From Linanthus parryae (lineage: Eukaryota; Streptophyta; Magnoliopsida; Ericales; Polemoniaceae): DNA of 64,000 nucleotides. Below, piece after piece: positions 45,072 through 56,665 of the stretch. The stretch is taken from the NCBI GenBank assembly GCA_023055425.1, contig JALGPY010000004.1, positions 110,835,504 to 110,899,503 of the forward strand. Reading direction: 5' to 3'. A program made the position numbers and the translations under genes. Numbering within the stretch: the stretch's first letter is position 1; the number at the start of each line of letters is the position of its first letter. The notes under the pieces are model-generated. The model was not told where the DNA came from. It did not search any database and saw only the letters and a program-made list of their open reading frames with translations.

Positions 45072-45539
45072 TGTTAGCATTATGTGCGCCCATGTGGGGT
45101 GCACAATGCAATTATCCTAAACTTATGGGTTTAGGTGAGACAAGCTCAAACCTTATGGGGTTAGTAGCAAGGACATCAACCCTAGGGGGTGACGTTGCAA
45201 TTAGGTATAAGTCTGTCTATATAAGGAGACAGCCTCCTACACATATTATATGAGAGTCATAATAATATACACAATACTGTAGAGATCATGTGCTGATCAT
45301 AATACAGTAAACCCTAGACTCTCTCTTCAACTAGCCTCCATTGGGTGGAACTTGGTGTGGATCAGAGCTTTCGTCCTAGTGATTCGAGCCAGTCTGTGGG
45401 AGCAAGAAGAGCACGTGAAAGCAAGCAATCTACGATCATCCGTTGTGCATAGGAGCTAAGGAAGACAAGGTAAACACATGAATCTTCCGCTATAATTCAT
45501 GTTGTAGATCTGTATGTGATAGATCATGTCCTCCCTTCA
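45072..45539 (+). repeat. 3' LTR of the nested element
   Basis: 468 bp. It differs from the 5' LTR at about three positions (near 45276, 45392 and 45409). Confidence 0.9.
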
Positions 45540-45668
45540 CTATCATTTAGAAAAATTAGTGGGAGCATTACTAACAGAGGTACTAAAATTTTGGAAAATA
45601 GTAGTGGAAAAAAACATGGGGTGGGTGCACCCCACTTGGCACCACATCCGTCCGCCCCTGCTTAAAAG

Positions 45669-46080
45669 CAAAGAAAATTTGGTGATAACTCCTTAGTTGG
45701 AGTTATATTTTACATAAGATATATTGTTGTTTGTGTGCGTTTCGGTGCAATCTGATGAAATTTAGGTCAAGATAAGAGAAAATGAGCTTTTATGAATATT
45801 TGAGCGTAATTGTGAAGTCCAAGCGTTTCATGCATGTTTTACGTGTGATTTGATATATTTTATCACATTTGATATTCGCGGGTGTGTTCGTGTTGTGATT
45901 GACAGGAATAAGACGCGCGAGGAGCATCTAGATAGAAGAAACGAACTTCGGAACAGTTTGTGAGCTCAAAAGGATGCTAGGAAGGTGATTCAAGATGGAA
46001 AAGGATGTTTCAAAGTAAAATTAGAATTTCAGAGGATTTTGAGGTTGCAAGACCTCCTTTGAGGTCGCACGACCTGGTTG
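45669..46080. other. Spacer with LTR-like fragment
   Basis: No gene is present. The phrase pair GAGGTTGCAAGACCTC and GAGGTCGCACGACCTGG (46041-46078) is a short near-repeat of the kind found in gypsy LTRs, but I found no partner LTR. Confidence 0.3.
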
Positions 46081-47405
46081 GAAAAGCAAATACAGCACCT
46101 ACAACACCCCTGCCATCACCAACTCCAATACCTAGTTTAATGCAGCAGTTCACCACCTGAATTAACCAACTAAATCACCAGCTAACACAATTTTCTCCTT
46201 CACCTCAATTCAATCACCAACAGATTAAACCCAGACCACAACCTGCAACATTGCCTAGCCAACCATCAACCTGCCTAGCTCCTTCCCTAACACCTGAACT
46301 CACCATCAACCTTCAAATTCAACAACCATCCCCATAAAACACCTGCAGACCACCAGCATTGATCCCATCAGCTTCACCAGAACAGTCATCACCATTGCTA
46401 CCTCCCTAACCACCTTTGCCATCACTATGACTCCAGCCACCTCTCCTCTATAAACATTACACTGCCACCACAAAATCCACCAACAGACCCTGATCCACCT
46501 CTGCCATCTCTTTACCCCTAACACCTCACTTCCACCATAATCACCTTCTTCCATTCACCATTAACATAACCTGATATCCAGTAAACCAATTCAACCACCA
46601 TCACCATCTCCAATACAACTCCATACCCCTGCCTATCACCTTAAACCAACTAAACACCTGCTGCATACAACCTGTTGACAGCGCAACCTTCACCACCTAA
46701 GGCTCCCAACACCTCATAACCACTGCTCAGACCACCATTCATCATCACCATAACCAACAGTCCACCACCTGACTTTATCAACAGCTCCTAACCTCATTAC
46801 CAAAATCAATTATCACCATCACCAGCCCCAAGCTGCCACATCCACCACTGCTACCAAACACCCACCTGAATTACCATCAACCTTGCCTACAACAGCCACC
46901 AGTACATCCAATATCTTCAACCAATTAAACCACCATTAGCACCTTCACCAAATTCCTCCAACACAGTCACATTATTCACCAAACCTCCTTCCTCCTCAAC
47001 CAATCTGCCTTCAGACAAACCGCCAAACAAACCCACTAACCTGCTACTAAACCCAGCTCAATGCAACCAGAACCTAAGCCACAATTAACCATTCACCTGT
47101 AAACTCCATAACAGCCTACCATCCCTAACCTCCAAGAATAGACCAGAAACCGATCAGAACCCACCTAAACACAACCTACAACTACCTAGTACACCATCGC
47201 CAATCACCGGAGACCACTGCAGATCGCATGACCCCCTGAAACATCACCACCACCGACCCTCTGATCAGCTTCAACAACCCACCTGAACCCTTCAAACAGG
47301 CCAAGAACTGTGACCCAATAACACCACCAATTTCCTACCATACAAACCTCAACCACCGCCAAAATCAACCACCTGCAGATCACCGATTGACCAAGCACAG
47401 CCACC
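46080..47405. repeat. CA-rich, G-poor low-complexity tract
   Basis: About 1.3 kb in which the + strand is almost free of G and is dominated by CACCA, ACCACC and CCACCTG phrases without a fixed period. Minus-strand open frames here (46306-46554, 47204-47407) are rich in Trp, Gly and Val because of this skew and are not genes. A shorter tract of opposite polarity (GT-rich on the + strand) lies at about 55880-56420. Confidence 0.7.
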
Positions 47406-47499
47406 AATCAATATTGACTTCTTAATATTGTATATCTTGAGCAGTTTTATACTTTATGATTTGCGAACAATGGTAAACTCCTATAAAGGTATCCAAAGA

Positions 47500-47860
47500 A
47501 GCCTACCCTTGGCGTACCGAATTCCTTTCTTCATCTCCTGCTATACCATATTTATCAAATGTAGGGCATAGAAAAAAATAATCTCTTCTAAAATGTGGGG
47601 GAAAGCAAATATGAGCCAAGTTCTGGGGCACCCTAAAGTTCTGGTTCCTCGATCCTGTTTGGTTGATTTAGCCGGTCCATAAGTTCGAGTTCATTGATTT
47701 TGTAAAATGATTCAAAGCTACAGAGATAAGGTGCGTATAACCATCTCATGATCTCACCCAACTTCAAAGTTCATGCCATCAATGTATGAAGGTATTCACT
47801 TTTGTGAAACACCTTGACCATTTTCTTATGCTAAAGGCATAAGTTGATATGCCCCAGTAA
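47500..47860. repeat. Spacer V, copy A
   Basis: Paralogous to 52170-52500. Shared phrases include GGCACCCTAAAGTTCT and CAAAGCTACAGAGATAAGG. No gene is seen. Confidence 0.7.
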
Positions 47861-49494
47861 TGGAACATAAATAACAGTAAACTTACCTACTATTGGACAG
47901 TAAATGTTGCCGTATCTTATAATGATACATGTTATTCAAGACAGAAAGGTTAACTTTCAGACCCCAGGACATATAAGAAATCCTACTCCAACGGAGGCTT
48001 GGACTCGAGACCTCATTACCTCAATGACAGTTTAAGTCCAATAGACATAAAACACTCAAGTATCATGCCAATAGGTGCTATTGCTCAACCTACACCAAAA
48101 ATGGTTAGAAGAGGCCGTTTCTTCATATATGTAAATTTCATATGTAAATTTTCATGTATTCGCTGGGCTGGATCTGCCGCTACCCTCAAGTTATAAGACT
48201 GAAACTTAACAATGGGCTAAATCTTCTTTAACTAAGTTCAGCTAGCTCACGAGCTCTTCCGTCTCCATATTACCAAACATGTCTGGTCGTTTATGTAACT
48301 AGAGGCATAATAATGTATTGGATGATGGCAGAGATCCACAATGATTAAATTGAGTTTATATTCTCGAAGAAAATTGCTCGGTCGGGCTTAAACTATGATC
48401 CAGGTTCCTGGGTAAAGGCTACACTAATATGATTGAGTATCTCTTGCACCACTTCTTCTACTCCTGGGAGCCCCTGTAGCCTTTTGCCAAGCTTCAGCCT
48501 TTTGGACACCATAGGTGCCGATGGAAATAAGATGAACCCTTCCAACAGAGTAAGCAGATTCAAATGCAAAAGATTCACCAAGGCTGGATGTTATCTATAA
48601 AGCATAAAGCCCTAGGTATTGACATGAAGAAACCAAGTGATTTTCAAATGTTCTGCACACAGTTGGAGAACTGAGAAACGATGCAGCAAGGAAGGGGAAG
48701 AGGAAATGGAGGAAATACAAGAGACCGACTGACTTGGAGATAAAATGTTCAAATGTTCTCCGTTCTCAAACACGAATTCTTCAACACCCTCGTATTTTGA
48801 ATTATTACACTTGATCCCCCCCCCCCAAGACGAAAAAAAATTCAAGATACTTTTAGATAAAGTGTAATTATTCAAAATAAAGGGCGTCGAGTGTCATCGT
48901 GGCTAAACATAATGGTGCAAAGTGTATTTTACCCTTAAAAAAAGCATGCAAAAGAGGGTTAAATTAAAGTATGCTTGTACTCTTTTAGGTGTGAATTGGA
49001 CAAAAATACGTTTACATCTTAATCCCCGTTAGGAGTTTCGATGGGAATAATTTACTAGTTTCAATTTGTCATATTTATTGCAAATGGGTAATACGGCATC
49101 CTATTTTAGAAGTGGATGCTGTAATTTCGACATGCTGGAGCTATGTAGTTAGTAATTGAACATTTATTTTATAATAAATATGTTTCATATGCTCGTTTTA
49201 AGTTTTTTCTAATTTCAAAACAATCATTTTTAGAAACACCCAACTTTAGTATTTTCTCTTGAGCTTTGTTTTAGTTTTAAAATGGGTACCTACCAGGCTA
49301 TATGGATGGATTCATTATCAACTTGCTTTTACTAATGAGAAATCTCAAAAAAAATGTAAAGAGTGATCACATCATCAGATGACCAAAAAGAAACAAAACA
49401 GAGAGACTCTGCAAAATTAATACATTTGTCCAAATAAGGATAAGCCTTCATTGGAAGCATCTGCATGCTAAGACTACTTGTAAGAAGGAATTCG

Positions 49495-49578
49495 CCACAT
49501 AAACACCGCCATGCAAAACCAAACAAAATCTCATCCTCCACGTACTCTCCATGCAAGAACCCAAACTCCCTATAAATA
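49495..49578 (+). promoter_or_regulatory. Type III 2S albumin promoter
   Basis: CATGCA (49510-49515), CACGT (49539-49543), CATGCA (49550-49555) and TATAAATA (49571-49578), 71 bp before the start. Confidence 0.7.
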
Positions 49579-49641
49579 CAGACCAAATACCACCGCAACT
49601 CTCATCCACAACATCACAAATTTCACCACAAAAGTCCCTCA

Positions 49642-50085
49642 ATGGCAAAGCTATCAGTCCTTTCAGCAGCTCTCCTCCTGGTTGCCATCCTCGCCGGAGC
49701 ATCAGCCACCCGCACCATCATCACCACCACCGTGGTGGAAGACGATGGCGGCAATCCCCAGCGCCAGTGCGAGATGTCGATGCAGCAGATGAAGCCATGC
49801 ATGATGTATCTGACCGACAAGTGGGGTGGTGGATCATCTACAGACCCCATGCCTGAGCAGCTGAAGATGTGCTGCTCGCAGCTGAAGAGCATGGACGAGC
49901 AGTGCAGGTGCGAATCGCTGGAGATGATGATGATGAGGCAGAAGGAGAAGGGTGAGTTCAGAGGGCAACAAATGCAGAAGATGATGCAAGAGGCCATGAT
50001 GATTCCCGGGAGGTGCGACATGAGCCCCCAACGATGCCAGTTCCACATGCTCTCCCTCCCTCTAATTCAGATGCCCAGCTCTTAA
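49642..50085 (+). CDS. 2S albumin seed storage protein, methionine-rich, type III
   Basis: A 147-residue precursor very close to the product of 35125, with the same longer tail ending LPLIQMPSS. The signal peptide covers residues 1-22, with an Ile in place of Leu in the core (LLLVAILAG). The eight cysteines are at 43, 53, 77-78, 88, 90, 125 and 132, and about 21 methionines are present. The first cysteine is followed by Glu-Met-Ser-Met as in type II. The start is the conserved MAKLSV, 71 bp after the TATA box. The 3' UTR is of type III. It is the last intact gene of the array; beyond it only relics are found. Vacuolar storage of sulfur and nitrogen is the expected role. Confidence 0.95.
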   Translation: MAKLSVLSAALLLVAILAGASATRTIITTTVVEDDGGNPQRQCEMSMQQMKPCMMYLTDKWGGGSSTDPMPEQLKMCCSQLKSMDEQCRCESLEMMMMRQKEKGEFRGQQMQKMMQEAMMIPGRCDMSPQRCQFHMLSLPLIQMPSS

Positions 50086-50469
50086 ACTGGGGTTCTGTGG
50101 ACTGTAATAACACTCACTCTACTAGTATAAGATAGAGTGATCCTAATAATATTAACCCCCGAACACGCCATCGTGTGTTCTCCTAGTCCCTGTCCTGGAG
50201 CTACATCCTGTATGAATCCGATCTATCTTAATAACAAAAGTTGTGTTATGTACCTTAACATCATCATCATGTATGAATATTCCAATCTACTGTTAGGGAA
50301 ATTCGAACTCAAGACTTCAATGAACTGTCTTTGAGCTAAACGACTAGTTCATGTCAAATGTGTGCAGTGTGCGTCCCATGCCAGTTCAGAGTTTAGATAA
50401 CTCAGGCTTGACATCTCCATACTAGACATGAGTGCAAGCACACTGACCGATATCCTCAATCTACTGGAG

Positions 50470-51840
50470 ATGGATGGGTGTAATAGCATAATTATCACAT
50501 TTTCACACAATCTTATTGTTGAGTTTTCAAACTAACTCATATATTTCTACCTTAAAAGCTAACAATATGTCCTCCAATTCTTGTGAAACTAACATTGGAT
50601 CACCGAAAATGTTGATTTTTTCCTAGGGTTAGTTGAAATCTAAAGCCACCCACGCCACAACTAAGAGGGGAGAGTACTCCACGGGTTCCATCTCCAACAA
50701 GAGCTGACATGTTGACAAAATCTGTTACACAGCAAGAATCATATAATATTGGCAGCAGAAGATTCATCAGAAGGCAATTAGTCGAGTTGCGTATTGTACA
50801 ACCAAAATGTTCCATCAATAATTCCACATTCAAGAAACCATAGAGAGTTAGCACTAAACAAGATCATGAAGACAATGCCTTTCTGTAACACAAATCTTCG
50901 TCCATTCTCACCTAAAGCAGCTAAAGATATCATCACAACAGTTAGGGAAGATCTACCACTTCTGGTAAAAGCTTGATATCAGTCACAATAGTACCAAAAC
51001 AAAATTCCTATTATTCTGCAATTAGTAACCTATAACTTTTACCAGATGATTGACAGGAACAAAGATGCTGAAGAAGTCTACCACTTCTGGTCACCAGAAA
51101 CATGAGGGAACCATCATGGACAGACTTCACAGACAAAATGATCTTTTGACTGCTTAATATGGTTAGAAGGATTTCTTAATAACAGGTCAAGTTAAGGGTT
51201 ATTGAATTCCTTTCAACATCCTTCAATTTTCTCTTCCTACACAAAATTGTGGTCACGGATTTTACAGGACTAGTTTTGGTTCAGGTTTTTTGGACACACA
51301 TTATGAAAAGAAGGTATACATAATTGCTATAAATTCAGAGATAGTGATCATCATCAGGAGAAATATAGAGTAGAATATTCTTTTAAAGCATGTATAAACT
51401 AACCAGAGAAAATAGGCACTGATCAAGCTCCTCTCCAGCATGTATGAATTATCTCATCATTCCTGATTGTGAGCCTTTGACAATGCCAACAGCCACCAGG
51501 CAACTACTCGTACCCTGCAGACTTCGTCGCCTACTGTCGCTGAACTCTTCCGCATCTCTCCGTATAATGATTTCATGGATGAGTTTACATGACCTCCTTA
51601 GAGAATTTGTCAAATACCCGATACCTCCTTAGCGGAGTCACCTTTGAAACGTTACTGTACCATAAGCCATTTTCATTAGGTGGTTGTGTGAAACAATTAT
51701 CAAAATTCCGCTGATTATATATGTTGATTCAATTGAATGACAAAACATCATGAAGCACTGCACTGCTGTCGTGAGGAATTCTTTTTAACTTTATCTTGGA
51801 ACTACAAGAAAATTTGAAAAATATATGTAAATATAACTTA
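50470..51840. repeat. Spacer IV, copy B
   Basis: Paralogous to 36000-37183. It includes the empty site of the large hAT element (CTTAAAAG at 51837-51844). No open gene is present. Confidence 0.65.
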
Positions 51841-52169
51841 AAAGTAAAGAAAAAGACTTGGGTAGCTGAGAAAGAGGTCTGATTCTGATTCTTGCAAACA
51901 GAGTGATAAGAGCGTCGAGCAATCCTACGTTCATTTCTTTCAACCAAATGAGGCACCTTTGTTAGTTTCATTGACGAATAAAAATATCATAATCCAATAT
52001 TGTTCTCTTATCTAGATATAGTTGAGGTAGCTGTTTAACCCTCTTTATATGTTAAATCCTAAACATCTTACTTACCATGAGAAAAAGGATTACCAACTAA
52101 TTTGAGTATTTGACTTATAGAAATCAAAAGAAAATAAAACTTGAATGACTCAAAACCCTAGTGTTTTCC

Positions 52170-52500
52170 TTACATCATCTCCTGCTACACCATACTTATT
52201 CATCTATATGGAATAGAAGCACATAATCTCTTCTAAACTGTTAAAGAACGCAAATATGGAGCCAAGTTCTGAGGCACCCTAAAGTTCTAGTTCCTCAATT
52301 CTGTTTAGTTGATTTAAGCGGTCCATAAGTTCTAATTCATTGATTTTGTAAAATGATTCAAAGCTACAGAGATAAGGCGTGTATAACCATCTCATAATCT
52401 CACCCAACTTCATAGTTTATGCCATCAGGGTATGAAGGTATTCACTTTTGTGAAACAAATAACCATTTTCTTATGCTAAAGACATAAGTTGATATGACAG
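52170..52500. repeat. Spacer V, copy B
   Basis: Paralogous to 47500-47860, with substitutions and small indels. Confidence 0.7.
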
Positions 52501-53925
52501 AGCCCATTCTCTTGTAATCAGTGGTGTTATAAACCTATATCTATGATTTACTGAAAGCAGTAACACTAATACAATTTTGGATTTGCTCTGATACTAGCAG
52601 CAGACAGTGGTTCTCCTGGTGACGTAAACCATGGTAAATGCACTCATTGAACAGATACTTCAGTGGGAGCACTTTCATGTAAATGCTAGGTGAAAGAATG
52701 GGCCCTCAAAGCTTTTAGCCTTTGGGACCACCAAAGTGGCCTATAGCAATAAGGTGAACACATCCATAAACCATTGCTTACAGTAGATGTTAATGTAACA
52801 AATGCACCAACACAGTTGCAGAACCAACCAAATAAAATGCAGCAAGAGGGGGAATTCAAGAGGCTGAGTTACTTCCTTGGAGATGTAAGTTGTACACCTC
52901 GTGCCAGTTCAAGACAACTCAGGCCTTAAATCTGCTTTCTAGACATGAGGGCAAGCAAGTGATCCACTGAACTATGTAGTCTGCTAGAAGTAGGACCAGG
53001 AGTAATAATAACCATCTTAGACTCACACAACCTCATGTTTGAGTCTTCAAACTAATTCATGTCTTTTCTACTTCAAAAACTAAGCACCTGTTCCCCAATT
53101 CGTGAAAAGCAATCACTGCATCACCCTGAATATTTACTCTTTGACCAGAACCTAAAGCCACTCACCACAATCAAAGAGGCAGCGTCCTCCATAAGTCCAT
53201 AAGGCCACCCCAACAAGACAAAATTAGTTGTACAGCAAGAATGGAATCACATACGCTGGCAATTGGTCGAAAACAATGTTTCTCGTGGTTTCTGTATATC
53301 GTATTTACCAAAATGTTCCATAAAAAAATCACAAATTTTATAAACCTGAAAGATTTAACCCTCACTTAGATCTCATAACAGCAATTTCCTTCGGTAACAC
53401 AACTCTTCTCAATCCTAAACCCAAAGCAGCTAAGCGACAATTTGACATCCTTGCAACAATTAAGCAATTGACAAACAAAGACCGAAAAGCCTATTATATC
53501 TGCAATCGTGCATATAGATTTTACCAGACGTTTATACTAGAAGGAAATTGTAAAGAAGTGTTTTTGTTTGGGCCACCACAGCCTTGAGGGATACACTTGG
53601 AATCACCATGGATTTTACAGATAGAAGGATTCTTTCAATTGGTTAATAGGGAAGTTGAAATTTTTTTTTAATAGCCCAGCAAATGAAGGGTTATTGAATT
53701 TCTTTTTCGCTTGCTTCAGTCTCCTCTTCCTAGAAAGGATTACGGTTCCAAGCATAGCCAATCTTTTTTTTAGAAATATAGCAATGGAATTGTAACAGAT
53801 TACACTGCTCGATACAATCTCGTTTTACAAATGTAATAATGAGGATACTAAACAATTGAGCTAGATGCGTAGTGACAACTTATATCTATATATGTATGCT
53901 CAAATAATGGAAGGAGATGACTGTG
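52500..53925. other. Decayed array spacer
   Basis: No gene. 52610-52700 faintly resembles the distal 2S albumin promoter (TCTCCTGGTGACGTAAACC, GGTAAATGCACTCATTGAAC). 52690-53800 resembles spacers III and IV in weakened form. Confidence 0.4.
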
Positions 53926-53929
53926 GTGG

Positions 53930-54125
53930 TCCTGTTGGAGTAAATCACTGTAAATGCATGCATTGAACAGCGAATTCAGGCGAAGCAATTGCATGATGCA
54001 AACACTGCGTGAGAAACAACTCCGCCACATAACCAACACCGGGCATATCCATACAAAATATAGCCTGCCAAAGTGCCAAACACACCCTCCACAGTCCACA
54101 TTCCCTACATGCAGAAACCCCAAAA
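53930..54125 (+). promoter_or_regulatory. Orphan 2S albumin promoter relic (type II-like)
   Basis: The order of phrases matches the type II promoter at 5275-5440: GTGGTCCTGTTGGAGTAAA, GCCACATAACCAACACC, ACAAAATAT, CCTCCACAG and CTACATGCAG followed by AACCCC. The upstream RY core and the ACGT core are mutated. About 235 bp of unrelated sequence follow, then TATAAGTACAGACCACCACC (54371 on), which fits the TATA region. After that no signal peptide or storage protein sequence is present. Confidence 0.6.
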
Positions 54126-54429
54126 TCAATATCGGTCTGTTACGCGCCAAAGTCTTTCAGCATGACTTTGTGCCACTAAACCAAGACCATACATGCATTT
54201 CTTTTCGCAATGGATTTAACTGACAAATGATCAAATCCAAATTCATAACTAGACTAATAATACTATCCAAACGGAAAATTTCAAATTGCCAGGCATTTGA
54301 AATTTTAGAATTTGAAATTTTAGATTTCAAATCCAAATCCAATTCAGATCATGATTACCAAACGCAACCTATAAGTACAGACCACCACCATTCTCATAAT
54401 AAAACCTATACAAAAATGGGTAATTGGTT

Positions 54430-55880
54430 ATAAGAGGGCCTGAACCGCTTAGCTAGGTATCACTTCTTTATAATAGAATTTCTTAATATATGCAAAATAA
54501 TAACTTTGAGAATGTCAGGGGGTCGGTGCAGCTGTGCTCTACGCGGATCTGCCCCGACCCCTGCCCTCAGGTAATGATAACTGAAACTTTTTTATCAAGG
54601 GGAGAAATACTCTTTAATTTAGACAACCCAAGTCATGGGCTCCTTCATCTCTAGTTTATTGACAAAAATTGCTGGTCAGAGATGTATCCAAGGACCATCC
54701 ATAGCCCTTTGCCAAGATTTATCCTCTTGGACCACAACAGTGTCTAATGGTGAGAAGGAAAAAACTTCCAATCAGCATTGCAAAGAGAACACTTCAATGT
54801 AGGAAATGCACCAAATGTCATCTGTATAAGATGATTCGTCGTTATATTCGACGAGAGAGGCCTATGCAATAGCAAAGCTCAATGTGCTGCAAATGGCAAA
54901 TGAAGGAGCAAGAGCAGGAGGAGTTGGAAGGGAATGCAATGCAAGGGGTTAAGTTACTTCCTTGGAGATGAACGATGTGCACATTAAACCCTGTATCATT
55001 CAATCTCTACTAGAGGATAACCATCACAGTGGTCACACACAATCCGGTTTTTGAGTCTTCAAACTAATTCATGTCTCAGAAACTAAATCAGCTGGAGTGA
55101 CAAACATATTAACAAGTGTTTAAACTGGAAGGAGAATGCTAAAGAATAAGCTTCTTTTTTGGGTCACCCAAACATGAAGAAGGAGTATGCTTATGTTTTC
55201 CAGAAAAGGGGATTCATTCAATTGCTTAATCAAGAACATTTGAAATAGTAAACCTATAAATGAAGGAGGATTGATGGATTTTTTTTGCACTTGCTTGGAT
55301 CTTCTCTTCCTAAACTACTTGACCGGTTGTGGCAAAGCACAAGCTATTTAGGTTTCAGTGTTGATTCAATTTTTTGAATATGGCGTAGTATACCAGTATT
55401 TGATTAGAGATGGCGATGATAAATCTTTAGGAGAATGAATACTAATAGTAGCATAAACATAAACTAACCGGGAGTAAAAGAGGAACTCTGCCTCTCGGAC
55501 TCCCCCAAGTTTCTCGTCATTCATGGTGGGGGACGCCGGCGCGACTCCTCCTCATCCCTGGGAACGTCGCGTCTCACATGTTTTGATGGACTAGTTTTTT
55601 ACCAAAACCTCCTTCCTCACTCGGTCAAATACCCAATATCTCCCTGGCATGAGTCAGGGTCACATAGCGAGGGAGTGAGACAAGTGTGGGTAAATGTTAA
55701 TCATTCCACCCTTCTGGTTAAATGAATATAGCCTCCAGATGGCGAACTCGATGGCGAACTCGTGACCTGGGACGAATGGATCCCAGTTCTTCATCTGCAC
55801 TGAGAACGTGACTCAGATTCGTGCGTCTTCAGACCCAGAACTTTGATGAAATTACCTCATTGGCTCAGATATTAGTTTCA
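54430..55880. other. Decayed array spacer
   Basis: 54440-54960 follows spacer III (GGATCTGCC...CCCTCAGG, AACTGAAACTTT) and 55130-55620 follows spacer IV, both heavily mutated. No gene. Confidence 0.45.
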
Positions 55881-56420
55881 GGTGGTTTTCAGGTTTGTAT
55901 GTAATTGGGTTGCAGGGAGTTACGTGCTAATAGTGAATTGTTGGTGTGGTCTAATGGTATAGGTGATGATGTAGCAGGATAGTGATTAAGGGGTTGAGAA
56001 GGATGGATGTGATTATGTGAAGGGATGAAGGTCGTGGTGAAATTGGTTCAGGGGTAAAAAAGTTGTGGGTTGGTTTGTTTTTGGTAAATTGGTTTGATTT
56101 GGGATGGTGCAGGTGAATGGAGAAATGTTATGGGTCTTAGGGGGTCAAAGTGGTCTTGGTGATCAATGGTGATGGAGGCAGGTTGCTAATGGTGGCTGGG
56201 TTTGTCATGAAGGTTAGGTGGATTTTGGTTAGTAGTGAAGTTTTAAATTTATCAGATGGTAGTTAGATGTTGAGTTTTTATCAATTTTGTATAAGGATTT
56301 TGCAAATGCCTACTAATGAAAGTGGTTTTTTGGTCAAGAAAATGAGATTGTTGGTGTTGGTGTTGGGGTTGGTGTTGGTGTTGGTGTTGGTGGTGGGGAT
56401 TTGATGGTAGTGGAGGTGGT
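55880..56420. repeat. GT-rich low-complexity tract
   Basis: C-poor on the + strand, with GGTTGGT, GGTGTTGGTG and GTGGTGAAA phrases; a TTGGTG minisatellite lies at about 56350-56395. It looks like the opposite-strand counterpart of the CA-rich tract at 46080. Confidence 0.6.
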
Positions 56421-56665
56421 GCTCAAGAACACCAAGAACATGATGAATTGAATAATTAACAAAAAAAATTGTGTTACTTGTCCACAATTCGTAAGGGTAA
56501 AATGGTCAAGAAAAGTAAGTTTGCACCCCTCCACTAACTGATTGTAACAAAAGGGTGGTATCTGTCCACCTCCATTCACTGACAGGGGTGCAAAAAGTAT
56601 TTTTCCCATAAATCAGGGGGCAAAATGTATTTTACCCATAAATGGAGGGTGGAAAATGTCTTCTA

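Larger units (their letters stand above)
37938..45539 (+). mobile_element. LTR retrotransposon (copia-like) with decayed interior
   Basis: 7602 bp with 468-bp LTRs (37938-38405 and 45072-45539) that differ at about three positions. The primer site is TTGGTATCAGAGCC directly after the 5' LTR and the purine tract is GAGTGGGAGA. The flanks are CTATA and CTATC, a 5-bp duplication with one change. It is inserted in the hAT element. The 6.7-kb interior has no long reading frame. Confidence 0.9.
37184..45660. mobile_element. hAT transposon remnant with a nested LTR element
   Basis: Perfect 12-bp terminal inverted repeats (CAGGGGCGGACG and CGTCCGCCCCTG) and a perfect 8-bp duplication CTTAAAAG (37176-37183 and 45661-45668). 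The paralogous spacer at 51837-51844 has a single CTTAAAAG and no element. Without the nested LTR element (37938-45539) only about 875 bp remain, including a transposase C-terminus on the minus strand. It is therefore an internal-deletion derivative of a larger hAT element and the likely relative of the small CAGGGGCGGA elements in this window. Confidence 0.93.
47890..50280. repeat. Type III duplication block, copy C
   Basis: Paralogous to 6300-10010 and 27885-35720. It lacks the copia, hAT, Mutator-type and Stowaway-like insertions found in the other copies, so it serves as the empty-site reference for all of them. The small open frames at 47999-48875 are spacer. Confidence 0.8.
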
